From: Amycolatopsis thailandensis
Lineage (GTDB): Bacteria > Actinomycetota > Actinomycetes > Mycobacteriales > Pseudonocardiaceae
Assembly (NCBI RefSeq): GCF_002234405.1
Contig: NZ_NMQT01000123.1
Span: forward strand, 1 to 64,000
Length of the DNA stretch: 64,000 nt
Direction of reading: 5' to 3'
Part shown: piece by piece, positions 7,578 through 15,050 of the stretch
Position numbering within the stretch: position 1 is the first letter of the stretch
Layout of the letters: each line of letters opens with the position of its first letter
Notes under the pieces: model-generated
Database searches by the model: none
Told to the model about the DNA's origin: nothing
What the model saw: the letters and a program-made list of their open reading frames with translations, nothing else
Made by a program: the position numbers and the translations under genes

Positions 7578-8396
7578 TCACTTGAAGGCGGCCGCGTTCC
7601 GGGCCGCCCACTCGGCGAAGGTCCGCCCCGGGCGTCCCAGCAGCCGTTCGACGTCGGGGCTGACCCGCCGTTCGTCCTCCGTCGGCCTGCCGAGGATGGC
7701 GAGCGTGGCCTCCACGACCACCGGCGGCATGAACTCCGACATCGCCGCCCGCGCCTCGTCTTCGCTCAGTTCGGCGAACCGCACGGGCTCTCCCAGCGCG
7801 TCGCCGAGGGCCGCCGCCTGCTGCCGGGGCGAAACGGGCTCGGGCCCGGTCAGCACGTAGGTCCGGCCGTGGTGGCCGGATCCCCGCAGTACGGCCGCGG
7901 CGACATCGGCGATGTCGGCCGGGTCGATGACGGGCAGCGCGACGTCGCCGAACGGCGCGGCGACGACACGATCGTCCCGGATCGCGGGCGCCCACTGGAA
8001 GGCGTTCGACGCGAAGCCTCCCGGCCGCAGCACTGTCCACTCCGGACTCGACGCCTTGACCGCCTCCTCGAAAACCGATGCGTGCCGCCCGCTTCCGACG
8101 CCCTGGGAGGACAACAACACGATCGCGGCTTCGCCCGCCGCCGCGACGACTTCCGCGACGTCACCGCCTGCCGCCATGAACTCTCCCGACGTCAGAAGGA
8201 AAACGCGGTCCGCTCCGGCGAAGACCTCCTTCAGTCCGTCGGCCTTGGCGAGGTCGGCCTGGACGGTCCACACTCCCGCGGGCACGTCCGCGGGTGAGAT
8301 CCGGCGCGACACCGCCGTCACCTCTTCCCCTTCGGCGGCAAGGGTTTCCACCAGCCGGCGGCCGACATTCCCGGTTGCTCCGGTCACCACGATCAT
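7578..8396 (-). CDS. NAD(P)H-binding NmrA-like / atypical SDR protein
   Basis: A 272-residue Rossmann protein. The dinucleotide motif is VVTGATGNVGRRL at residues 3-15, followed by AVSRR (residues 30-34, favouring NADPH) and acidic VQADLAK. It lacks the YxxxK catalytic pair of classical SDRs and ends with the WAARNAAAFK tail common in actinomycete NmrA-like oxidoreductases and quinone reductases. The ATG at 8396 is chosen because GAGGAG lies six bases upstream; the open frame runs 45 codons further without a start site. The gene is divergent from the CoA transferase and faces a short shared regulatory region. Its substrate is unknown. Confidence 0.85.
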   Translation of the reverse strand: MIVVTGATGNVGRRLVETLAAEGEEVTAVSRRISPADVPAGVWTVQADLAKADGLKEVFAGADRVFLLTSGEFMAAGGDVAEVVAAAGEAAIVLLSSQGVGSGRHASVFEEAVKASSPEWTVLRPGGFASNAFQWAPAIRDDRVVAAPFGDVALPVIDPADIADVAAAVLRGSGHHGRTYVLTGPEPVSPRQQAAALGDALGEPVRFAELSEDEARAAMSEFMPPVVVEATLAILGRPTEDERRVSPDVERLLGRPGRTFAEWAARNAAAFK

Positions 8397-8437
8397 GGTC
8401 GCTCCTCGATGTGCTTTTTCGTTGATGCGACCGAAGC

Positions 8438-8464
8438 TACCTTCCCTGGGATAGTAGGTACCTA
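8438..8464. promoter_or_regulatory. palindromic candidate operator between divergent genes
   Basis: A perfect 10-bp palindrome TAGGTACCTA lies at 8455-8464. Its left half AGGTA is also mirrored by TACCT at 8438-8442. The site is 58 bases upstream of the NmrA-like start and 81 bases upstream of the CoA-transferase start. HxlR/MarR-type winged-helix proteins often bind such sites before NmrA-like genes; no such regulator is adjacent. Confidence 0.3.
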
Positions 8465-8545
8465 GAGGAAAGTATTGGGAAAACCGGCCTTTCGTGAGCG
8501 TGATCACAACTTCGAAGCCGTCCACGGCCACCTAGGGTCAGGCCC

Positions 8546-9691
8546 ATGCCCGAAACCGCACTCGGCCCGCTGCGCGTCCTCGACTTCTCGCGGGTGCTCG
8601 CCGGCCCGTTCGCCACCATGCTGCTGGCCGACCTCGGCGCGACGGTGATCAAGGTCGAGCGGCCGGGCACCGGCGACGACACCCGCAGCTGGGGGCCGCC
8701 CTACGACGCGGCGGGCCAGGCGACGTACTTCCAGTCGGTGAACCGGAACAAGACGAGCGTGGCGCTGGACCTCGGCGATCCGGACGACCTCGCCCAGGCC
8801 CGCGCGCTCGCGCTGGAGGCCGACGTCGTGGTCGAGAACTTCCGGCCCGGCGTGATGGACCGTCTCGGTCTCGGTCCGGAGCCCCTGCTGGCGGCGAATC
8901 CCGGTCTGGTCTATTGCTCCGTCACGGGTTTCGGCTCCGGCGGCGGCGCCGCGCTGCCCGGCTACGACCTGCTCATCCAGGCCGTCGGCGGCCTGATGAG
9001 CATCACCGGCGACCCCTCGGGCGAGCCGCAGAAGGTCGGCGTCGCGCTCGTCGACGTGCTGGCCGGGCTGTTCGCGAGCGTCGGCATCCTCGCCGCGCTG
9101 CGGCACCGCGACCGCACCGGCGAGGGACAGCGCGTCGAGATCGACCTGCTTTCCAGCCTGCTCGCCGCGCTGGTCAACCAGGGCAGCGCGTACACCTCGG
9201 GCGGGACGGTCCCGGCACGGATGGGGAACCGGCACCCCAGCATCGCTCCGTACGAACTCGTCCCCTGCGCCGACCACGAGCTCGCGCTCGCGGTCGGCAA
9301 CGACCGGCAGTTCGCGGCGTTGTGCCAGGTCATCGGCTTGCCGGAGCTCGCGGGCGACACGCGGTTCGCGACCAACCCGGCCCGGGTCGAGCATCGCGCC
9401 GAACTCCGCACGCTGCTCGAAGACCACTTCGGCCGACGGCCGGCCGCCGAGTGGGCGGCGGAATTGAGCGCGGCCGGAGTGCCCGCCGGGCAGGTCAACG
9501 ACGTCGCGGGCGCGTTCGCCTTGGCGGACCGGCTCGGCCTGAACCCGACGGTCGACCTTCCCCGGCCCGACGGCACCTCCGTGCGGCTCACCCGTAACCC
9601 GATCGGGTTGTCGGCGACGCCGCCGCGCTACGAGACCGCGCCGCCGGACGCCCCCGGTCAGCTCGCCCTCCCGCTGCCCGGCTGGAGCTGA
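8546..9691 (+). CDS. CaiB/BaiF family (family III) CoA-transferase
   Basis: A 381-residue enzyme that would move CoA between an acyl-CoA donor and a carboxylic acid. The N-terminus LRVLDFSRVLAGPFATMLLA, the DLGATVIKVERP strand, VVENFRPGVMDRLG and YCSVTGFG, and the PGYDLLIQAVGG segment carrying the presumed catalytic Asp are all family features. GVALVDVLAGLFA and the RMGNRHPSIAPYE region complete the fold. Length is normal for the family. It is followed after 58 bases by an FAD monooxygenase on the same strand, so the two could act together in degrading an acid, but substrate specificity cannot be read. Confidence 0.9.
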   Translation: MPETALGPLRVLDFSRVLAGPFATMLLADLGATVIKVERPGTGDDTRSWGPPYDAAGQATYFQSVNRNKTSVALDLGDPDDLAQARALALEADVVVENFRPGVMDRLGLGPEPLLAANPGLVYCSVTGFGSGGGAALPGYDLLIQAVGGLMSITGDPSGEPQKVGVALVDVLAGLFASVGILAALRHRDRTGEGQRVEIDLLSSLLAALVNQGSAYTSGGTVPARMGNRHPSIAPYELVPCADHELALAVGNDRQFAALCQVIGLPELAGDTRFATNPARVEHRAELRTLLEDHFGRRPAAEWAAELSAAGVPAGQVNDVAGAFALADRLGLNPTVDLPRPDGTSVRLTRNPIGLSATPPRYETAPPDAPGQLALPLPGWS

Positions 9692-9749
9692 CGGACGACC
9701 GTCAGCGGACTGTCAGCGCTTCGTCAACGCCGGTCGCGAAGCTCCTGCC

Positions 9750-10919
9750 ATGACGAACAGGACAGTCCTCATCTCCGGTGCCAGCATCGCCGGCCCCGCC
9801 CTCGCCTTCTGGCTCTCCCGCCAGGGCTACGCGGTCACCGTCGTGGAACGGTCGCCGGAGCTGCGCACCGGTGGCCAGGCGGTCGACTTCAAGGGCGCCA
9901 CCCACCGCACCGTGCTGGAGCGGATGGGCCTCCTCGACGAGATCCACCGACACCAGACCGGTGGCCTGGACCAGACCTTCATCGACGCGGAGGGGCGGCC
10001 GCTGGCCGTCATGCCCGGCGAGTTCACCGGCGGCGACGTCGAAATCCGGCGTGGCGACCTGGCCCGGATCATGTACGAACGGACCGCTCACGACTGCGAG
10101 TACGTCTTCGGCGACTCCATCACTTCACTGGCCGAGACCGCCGACGGCGTCGACGTCACCTTCGAACGCGGTGCCCCGAGGCGCTTCGACCTCGTCTTCG
10201 GCGCCGACGGCATCCACTCCACCGTGCGGCGGCTGGCGTTCGGCCCGGAAGCCGACTACGTGAAGCATCTCGGCCACTACTACGCCCTGGTCGAGACCGA
10301 CGAGGCCGGCGACTTCGGCGACGCCGCGGTGCTCTACAACGAACCCGGCCGCCTGGCCGCCGCCGGTGGCCCGAAGGCGCCCGCGTTCTTCGTGTTCGCC
10401 TCCCCCGAACTCAGCTACGACCGGTACGACATCGAGCGGCAGAAGGAGATCCTGGCCGCCGCGTACGCCGGCGGCGGCTGGCGGGTGCCCGAACTGATGG
10501 CGGCGGTGAAGCGCTCCGACGACGTCTATCTGGACTCGATCAGCCGAGTCGCGATGGACAGTTACTCCACCGGACGCGTCGCGCTCCTCGGTGACGCGGC
10601 GTACGGCAACACCTTGGGCGGCTTCGGCACCGGGCTGGCCGTCGTGGCCGCGTATGTCATCGCGGGCGAGCTCGCCGCGGCGGACGGGGACCACGAACCG
10701 GCCTTCCGGCGCTACGACGAGAAGTTCCGCGGCTACGCCAAGATCGCCCGCAGCGCCAACGCGGGCCCGTTCCTCGCGCCGCCCACGAAGCTGCGAATCA
10801 AGCTGCGCAACCAGATGTTCAAGCGGCCGCTCATGCTGCGCGGGATGCTGTGGGTGACCGACAAGTTCGCCACCGACATCGCCCTCGACGACTACCCCGC
10901 GCTCGTCCCGCGGGCCTGA
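9750..10919 (+). CDS. FAD-dependent monooxygenase (PheA/TfdB/TetX-like)
   Basis: A 389-residue flavoprotein hydroxylase. The N-terminal FAD motif SGASIAGPALAFWLSRQGY ends at the ERSPE acidic residue. FGADGIHSTVRR (the DG motif that contacts both FAD and NADPH) follows, then GRVALLGDAAYGNTLGGFGTGLAV, the second FAD-binding GD motif. There is no signal peptide. It resembles the tetracycline- and aromatic-hydroxylating class A monooxygenases. It ends two bases from the convergent MarR gene, so the two transcripts must overlap. Probable substrates are small aromatic or polyketide-like molecules; this is inference. Confidence 0.9.
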   Translation: MTNRTVLISGASIAGPALAFWLSRQGYAVTVVERSPELRTGGQAVDFKGATHRTVLERMGLLDEIHRHQTGGLDQTFIDAEGRPLAVMPGEFTGGDVEIRRGDLARIMYERTAHDCEYVFGDSITSLAETADGVDVTFERGAPRRFDLVFGADGIHSTVRRLAFGPEADYVKHLGHYYALVETDEAGDFGDAAVLYNEPGRLAAAGGPKAPAFFVFASPELSYDRYDIERQKEILAAAYAGGGWRVPELMAAVKRSDDVYLDSISRVAMDSYSTGRVALLGDAAYGNTLGGFGTGLAVVAAYVIAGELAAADGDHEPAFRRYDEKFRGYAKIARSANAGPFLAPPTKLRIKLRNQMFKRPLMLRGMLWVTDKFATDIALDDYPALVPRA

Positions 10920-10920
10920 A

Positions 10921-11394
10921 TCACAGGGGTGGCGCGGCGCCCGCTCCGTGCTCGTCTCCGGCGTCGTGCTCGGCGACCTGGAGTAGCAGCCCCGCCGCCA
11001 CCCGCACGATCTCCTGTTCGGCGGGGGTCAGCACCTCGCCCATGGCCCGGGCCAGCCACCGGTTGCCGTCGCGCACATGTCCGCGCAAGGCCGCGTGACC
11101 GGCTTCGGTGAGCACGATCCGCTGAGCCCGCCGGTCGTGCTCGTCGGGACGCCGCGCGACCCGGCCTTCGGCTTCGAGCGCGTTGATCACCCTGGTCAGG
11201 GACTGCGGCTGGAGTCCCTCGATCGCGGCGAGCGCGCTGACGGTCAGGGGCCCGCCGTGACGCAGGTTCGCCAGCACGGACGCGGCCAGCCTGCTCAGGC
11301 TCCGGTCTTCGCCGGGTTGTTCCGCGCGGAGGCGGGACGACAACCGCGAAACGGCCCAGCGCACCGACTCCGCGGCCTGCGTTGCTTCAGTCAC
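10921..11394 (-). CDS. MarR family transcriptional regulator
   Basis: A 157-residue winged-helix repressor. The DNA-binding core is LTVSALAAIEGLQPQSLTRVINALEAEGRVARRP, followed by the wing residues DEHDRRAQRIVLTEAG, the classic MarR DxRxxxxxLT pattern. N- and C-terminal helices form the dimer domain. It is divergent from the ABC-2 permease at 11471 over a 76-base region containing a candidate operator. The simplest reading is that it represses itself and the permease and responds to a small-molecule ligand. Confidence 0.92.
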   Translation of the reverse strand: MTEATQAAESVRWAVSRLSSRLRAEQPGEDRSLSRLAASVLANLRHGGPLTVSALAAIEGLQPQSLTRVINALEAEGRVARRPDEHDRRAQRIVLTEAGHAALRGHVRDGNRWLARAMGEVLTPAEQEIVRVAAGLLLQVAEHDAGDEHGAGAAPPL

Positions 11395-11433
11395 ACTACA
11401 ACGCTAACACTTGCCAATCACGCATCTCAACGT

Positions 11434-11458
11434 CGCATTGTCTTCAAAAATAAATGCG
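11434..11458. promoter_or_regulatory. inverted repeat, candidate MarR operator
   Basis: CGCATT (11434-11439) and AATGCG (11453-11458) form an inverted repeat 12 bases upstream of the permease ATG. A further half-site, CGCAT, lies at 11421-11425. The region is AT-rich (TTCAAAAATAAATG), unusual for this genome and in keeping with a promoter. The site sits between the divergent marR-type gene and the permease. Confidence 0.4.
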
Positions 11459-11470
11459 TAAGCTTCGTAT

Positions 11471-12244
11471 ATGACCCCAAGTCCGTGGCGAGTGTTCTGG
11501 GGCCTGCTGGAGCACGACCTGCTCATCACGCGGAAGCAGCTCGGCGGGGTGCTGGCGCAGGTCCTCATGCAGCCCCTGCTGATGCTGCTGGTGTTCGGGA
11601 AGGTCCTCGGCGCGCTCGGCTACACCCCACCCGGCTACGCGCGGCTGCTCCTGCCCGGACTCGTCGCGCTGAACGCGTTCTTCGCGGCCGTCCAGAACGC
11701 GTCCTTCCCACTGGCCATGGGGTTCGCCACCCGCACCATCGAGAACCGGTTGCGGGCGCCTGTGCCGCTCGCCTGGATCGTCGTCGAGCGGATCTTCGCG
11801 GCGGCGTCGCGCGGTCTCGTCACCGCCGTCCTCATGGTCCCGGTCGGCGCGCTCGTGCTCGGCGATTTGTCCTGGCGGGCGGCGGGCCTCCCGGCGGCGT
11901 TCGGGTACACCGTGCTCGGGGCGCTGGCGGGCGGCGCGGTGGGGACGACGATCGGCTCGCTCGTCGCGCCCGCCCGGATCGGGATCACCTTCTCGCTGGT
12001 GATGCCCCCACTGCTGTTCACCGGTTCCGCGCAGTTCCCCTTCCCCGAGCTCGCCGCCGTGCCCTGGTTCCGGGCGCTGTGCGCGCTGAACCCGATGACC
12101 TACGTCAGCGAAGGCCTGCGCGGGGCGCTGACCCCGCAAGTCGCCCACCTGCCCGCCTGGCTCTGCGCCGCTGGACTGGCCCTCGCGCTGCTGGTCTACA
12201 CCCCGGCGAGCCTCTGGGCGTTCCGCCGCCGGGCGATCACCTGA
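11471..12244 (+). CDS. ABC-2 type transporter permease (DrrB-like), without ATPase partner
   Basis: A 257-residue integral membrane protein with six predicted helices and the ABC-2 family layout: a cytoplasmic amphipathic N-terminus (VFWGLLEHDLLITRKQ), GLVALNAFFAAVQNASFPLAMGF, the RTIENRLRAPVP coupling segment, and the late NPMTYVSEGLRGAL motif. It resembles DrrB/ODNA-type multidrug exporters. No ATP-binding subunit gene is adjacent, so it must use an ATPase encoded elsewhere or be a leftover. Regulation by the divergent MarR protein is likely. Confidence 0.88.
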   Translation: MTPSPWRVFWGLLEHDLLITRKQLGGVLAQVLMQPLLMLLVFGKVLGALGYTPPGYARLLLPGLVALNAFFAAVQNASFPLAMGFATRTIENRLRAPVPLAWIVVERIFAAASRGLVTAVLMVPVGALVLGDLSWRAAGLPAAFGYTVLGALAGGAVGTTIGSLVAPARIGITFSLVMPPLLFTGSAQFPFPELAAVPWFRALCALNPMTYVSEGLRGALTPQVAHLPAWLCAAGLALALLVYTPASLWAFRRRAIT

Positions 12245-12365
12245 CCTCCGGGTGCGCGATCCGCCCGGCCGTGGTCGGCTGGTTCCGGTTTGCCTCGTGA
12301 CGTTTCCGGGGAAGTCGTGTCTTACGTGTTGTCACCCGAGACAGGTGACAGGAGGGAGCTTCGGC

Positions 12366-12395
12366 ATGGCGGCACTGCACAGGTGCGCTCGATGA
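12366..12395 (+). CDS. possible 9-codon leader peptide coupled to the sigma gene
   Basis: A minimal reading frame encoding MAALHRCAR starts eight bases after a near-perfect AGGAGGGA ribosome site. Its TGA stop overlaps the ATG of the ECF sigma gene (ATGA at 12392). The sigma ATG itself has no comparable ribosome site, so the strong site seems to serve this peptide and to deliver ribosomes to the sigma start by termination-reinitiation. The peptide has adjacent His, Arg and Cys codons. It could instead be a chance frame. Confidence 0.35.
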   Translation: MAALHRCAR

Positions 12396-12973
12396 CGACG
12401 TCGGCGAGAGAAAACGCACCGGCCGCCGGCGAAACGGTGCTGGACGACGCCACGCTGGTGGCGCGCGCCCGCGACGGCGAGATCCGCGCGTACGAGCAGC
12501 TCGTCCTGCGGTTCCAGGGGCCGATGTACCGGCTGGCGCTACGGATGCTGGGGAACAAGGGGGACGCCGAGGACGTCGTCCAGGAGGTGTTCCTCGGTGC
12601 ATGGCGGCGGCTCGACCAGTTGCAGGAGGACGCGGCGTTCGTCGGCTGGCTCTACCGGACGACGACCAACCGGTGCCTGAACGTGATCCGCGCCAGGAAA
12701 CCGGTCGCCGACGTCGAGCTGGACCAGCGGGAGTCGGCGGGTTCGGCCGGACGGCCGGATCGCGAGGCCGAGACGAACGCCCAGCTGACGGCGCTCACCG
12801 GCGCGCTGGACCAGCTGACCGCCGAGCAACGGGCCTGCTGGCTGTTGCGCGAGGTCCACGGCCGCTCCTATGACGAGATCGCCGACGCGATCGGGGCGAC
12901 CACCACCGCGGTGCGCGGACGCATCGCGCGAGCACGAGCACAGTTGGCGGAGGTGATGGCGCCATGGCGATGA
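12392..12973 (+). CDS. ECF RNA polymerase sigma factor
   Basis: A 193-residue extracytoplasmic-function sigma factor. Region 2 covers YEQLVLRFQGPMYRLALRML and GDAEDVVQEVFLGAWRRL with the GWLYRTTTNRCLNVIR segment. A short linker follows, then region 4 with LDQLTAEQRACWLLREVHG, SYDEIADAIGATTTAVRGRIARARAQL. I take ATG 12392 as the start because region 2 begins at TLVARARDGE shortly after; a GTG at 12383 is an alternative. Its 3' end overlaps the zinc-binding anti-sigma gene by ten bases, the usual cognate arrangement. The genes behind it suggest an envelope-stress type output. Confidence 0.93.
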   Translation: MTTSARENAPAAGETVLDDATLVARARDGEIRAYEQLVLRFQGPMYRLALRMLGNKGDAEDVVQEVFLGAWRRLDQLQEDAAFVGWLYRTTTNRCLNVIRARKPVADVELDQRESAGSAGRPDREAETNAQLTALTGALDQLTAEQRACWLLREVHGRSYDEIADAIGATTTAVRGRIARARAQLAEVMAPWR

Positions 12974-13530
12974 ACCACGCGACCCAGGACTACCTGCTGC
13001 CGTGCGGCCGTGATGTGGAACAGGTCTGGGAACGGCTCGACGAGGTCGACGCCGGCCGGGCGGACGCGCACGAACTCGACTGCCCGCACTGCCGGGCGAC
13101 CCGCGAAAGCCTCTTGGTGCTGCGCGGACTGACCCAGGAACTGGCCGACGACGACACCGAACCGTCTCCGGATCTCACGAGCCGGATCATGTCCGCCGTC
13201 CGTGCCGAGGTGCGGCGCCGGGACCTGGTGCCGCTGGCCAGCCCCGAACCGGGCGAGGTGCGGGTGAGCGATCAGGCGGTCGCGGCAGTACTGCGGTTCG
13301 CCGCGGATTCGGTGGCGGGCGTCCGCGCGCGAGGGTGCCGTGTCCTCCGTTCGCCTGACATGACCGACGCGCTGGCCGTGGACGTGGAACTCAGCATCGC
13401 GATCGCGCATGATTTCGACCATGACTCGCTGGACGTGGTCCGCGAGCGGGTCACGGCGGCGGCGGGCGCCAGGGTGGGGCTCCGGCTGACCCGGCTCGAC
13501 CTGACGGTGGAGGACATCTATGACGCGTGA
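12964..13530 (+). CDS. zinc anti-sigma (ZAS) domain fused to an Asp23-like domain
   Basis: A 188-residue soluble protein. Residues 1-50 carry an H36-x3-C40-x2-C43 motif (HELDCPHC), plus C14 in LPCG, typical of zinc-binding anti-sigma domains that hold ECF sigma factors. Residues about 85-188 resemble the Asp23/Gls24 fold: VRVSDQAVAAVLRFAADSVAGV, a VDVELSIAIAHDFDHDSLDVV strand pair, and LTRLDLTVEDIYD. There is no membrane segment, so the sensor would be cytoplasmic and possibly redox- or partner-controlled. A GGAGGTG site lies eight bases before ATG 12964. It overlaps the sigma gene upstream and the Asp23 gene downstream. Confidence 0.8.
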   Translation: MAMNHATQDYLLPCGRDVEQVWERLDEVDAGRADAHELDCPHCRATRESLLVLRGLTQELADDDTEPSPDLTSRIMSAVRAEVRRRDLVPLASPEPGEVRVSDQAVAAVLRFAADSVAGVRARGCRVLRSPDMTDALAVDVELSIAIAHDFDHDSLDVVRERVTAAAGARVGLRLTRLDLTVEDIYDA

Positions 13531-13921
13531 GCAGGCCCCGGCCAGACAACTGGTCGAGACGGTGATCTCCCCGCCGGTGATCGCGGCGGTCGCCGCGCAC
13601 GCCGCGGCGCGGGTCCCCGGCGTGGTACGCCTGGAACCCGGGCTGCGCGGGCTGGCGGGCTCGCTGACCCGCATCGCGCGGCAGCGGATCAAAGGCCTCG
13701 AACCGGCGCCGACCGAAGGGGTCCGCGCGTTCGTCGAGCACGATCCGCCCGATGTCCGGGTGGAGATCGACCTTTCGCTTTCCGGGCTGGACCAGGCCGC
13801 CGCGACGGCACAGGCGGTGCAGCGTGCCGTCGGCAAGGCCGTCGCCGAGGCGACCGGGCTCACCCCGTCGGCCGTCTCGGTGTCCATTTTAGACATCGAA
13901 ATCCGTGGAGGACTGTTGTGA
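13520..13921 (+). CDS. Asp23/Gls24 family envelope stress response protein
   Basis: A 133-residue protein of the Asp23 family: an ISPPVIAAVAAHAAARVPGVVRL opening, a VRVEIDLSLSGLDQAAATAQAVQ strand-helix unit, and the TGLTPSAVSVSILDIEI end. In Firmicutes Asp23 lies under the membrane in a stress-induced network; in actinomycetes the role is less clear. It overlaps both neighbours (11 bases and 4 bases), so it is co-translated with the ZAS-Asp23 fusion, whose C-terminal domain has the same fold, and the two probably form hetero-oligomers. Confidence 0.85.
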   Translation: MTREQAPARQLVETVISPPVIAAVAAHAAARVPGVVRLEPGLRGLAGSLTRIARQRIKGLEPAPTEGVRAFVEHDPPDVRVEIDLSLSGLDQAAATAQAVQRAVGKAVAEATGLTPSAVSVSILDIEIRGGLL

Positions 13922-14223
13922 CCGCACGTTCCGAACTGACCGCGTCGCTGCTGAGCACGCTCCGCGACATACCGGGGCTGCGCGCGGCGACGCCGTCCAC
14001 CACGGCCGCCGCCTCGGCGGTGCCGTGGGACCTCGACGTGATGGCCGTCGACATCTCCGAGAACGTCGTGGAGATCCGCGTCGTCGCGCTGGAGGTGCCG
14101 ATCCCGCCGTTGACGGAGGTCGCCGGGGCAGCCTTGCGCGCGGTGCTGACCGGAACCCCTTGGGAGGACGCGGACCTGCGGCTCGTGGTGACCGATGTGG
14201 ACGCCGCCGCGCTGACACCCTGA
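13918..14223 (+). CDS. small Asp23-operon partner protein
   Basis: A 101-residue protein starting at GTG 13918, overlapping the Asp23 stop by four bases. It has no signal peptide or membrane helix. A strand-rich middle (WDLDVMAVDISENVVEIRVVALEVPIPP) and final LRLVVTDVDAA strand resemble a shortened Asp23-like unit. No separate family is recognised. As the fourth gene of a completely overlapping operon with the sigma factor it is expected to be expressed under the same control and to bind the other Asp23-type products. Confidence 0.7.
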   Translation: MTARSELTASLLSTLRDIPGLRAATPSTTAAASAVPWDLDVMAVDISENVVEIRVVALEVPIPPLTEVAGAALRAVLTGTPWEDADLRLVVTDVDAAALTP

Positions 14224-14229
14224 ACCACG

Positions 14230-14273
14230 ACGATCGCGGTGGCCGCGTCCGAGGACACGGCCACCGCGATCGT
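14230..14273. terminator. bidirectional hairpin terminator
   Basis: A 16-bp perfect inverted repeat (arms ACGATCGCGGTGGCCG and its complement, 12-base loop) sits between the convergent ends of the Asp23 operon and the fasciclin lipoprotein gene. Confidence 0.75.
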
Positions 14274-14284
14274 GTTGTGGGGAC

Positions 14285-14962
14285 CTAGTTCTTGTTGGTA
14301 CCCGGGGTCAGCACCTTGTCGATGACGAAGACGGTGGCGTTCTTGGTGGGGATGTTGCCGCACAGGATCTTCGCGCCGTTGACGGTCATGTTCTCGCCGG
14401 AACCCTCGATCTTGAGCGGGCCGCCCGCGGTGTTCAGGCTTTCCAGCGACTTGGCCGCTTCCAGGCCCTTGGCGTCGAGACGCTTGTTGACGACGTGGTA
14501 CTGCAGGATCGGGGCCAGCTGGTCCGGCTTGCCGGCCAGCTCGTTGAACTTGGCGTCGCCCAGTGCCTGGAAGGCCGGGTCCGCCGGGGCGAACACGGTG
14601 ATGGCCTGCTGGCTGTTGAGCGTGTCCACCAGGTCGGTGGCCTTGACCGCGGCTACCAGCTTGGTCAGCAGCGGGTTGGTCGAGGCGGCGCTGGCGACCG
14701 GCTGCGGGCCCATCGAGTCCAGCGAACCGGGCGCACTGCCCTGCGGCAGCTGCGAACAGGCCGGGCCGAACACGTCGGCGTTGGTGGTGACGCCGTCACC
14801 GGAGGCGGCGCTGGACATCGGAGCCGACATCGACGAGGACGGGGCGGGCGCGGAGGCGCTGTTGGAGCTGCCGGACGAAGCGCTGTCGTTGCTGCTGCAG
14901 GCGGTCAGGGCCAGCGCGGCGACCGCGGTGAAACCGATTCCTGCGACGCGAAGCTTGCTCAC
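14285..14962 (-). CDS. fasciclin-domain lipoprotein (MPT70/MPT83-like)
   Basis: A 225-residue exported lipoprotein. The signal peptide ends in the lipobox LTACSS, followed by a Ser/Ala-rich linker (residues 22-55) and one FAS1 domain. The FAS1 region has NPLLTKLVAAVKATDLVDTL, ITVFAPADPAFQAL (the H1 motif), ILQYHVVNKRL (the YH motif) and NATVFVIDKVLTPG. A Cys pair near FGPACSQ and ILCGNI resembles mycobacterial MPT70. It lies 88 bases downstream of a molybdopterin oxidoreductase gene; in mycobacteria such secreted proteins sit in SigK regulons, but no SigK pair is present here. Probable role is cell-surface adhesion or redox-linked wall function. Confidence 0.92.
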   Translation of the reverse strand: MSKLRVAGIGFTAVAALALTACSSNDSASSGSSNSASAPAPSSSMSAPMSSAASGDGVTTNADVFGPACSQLPQGSAPGSLDSMGPQPVASAASTNPLLTKLVAAVKATDLVDTLNSQQAITVFAPADPAFQALGDAKFNELAGKPDQLAPILQYHVVNKRLDAKGLEAAKSLESLNTAGGPLKIEGSGENMTVNGAKILCGNIPTKNATVFVIDKVLTPGTNKN

Positions 14963-15050
14963 GGAAAATCACTCCATTTGTTTTTCGGACTCTTACCGGG
15001 TATTCGGAACTACCGCGAAACCGGATTGCCACTCTTTCGGGTGACGCCGA

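Noticed and set aside
7477..8040. A 187-codon minus-strand frame ending in STRDPPPSTRD repeats
   Set aside because: It is the tandem intergenic repeat read as codons joined to an off-frame part of the NmrA-like gene.
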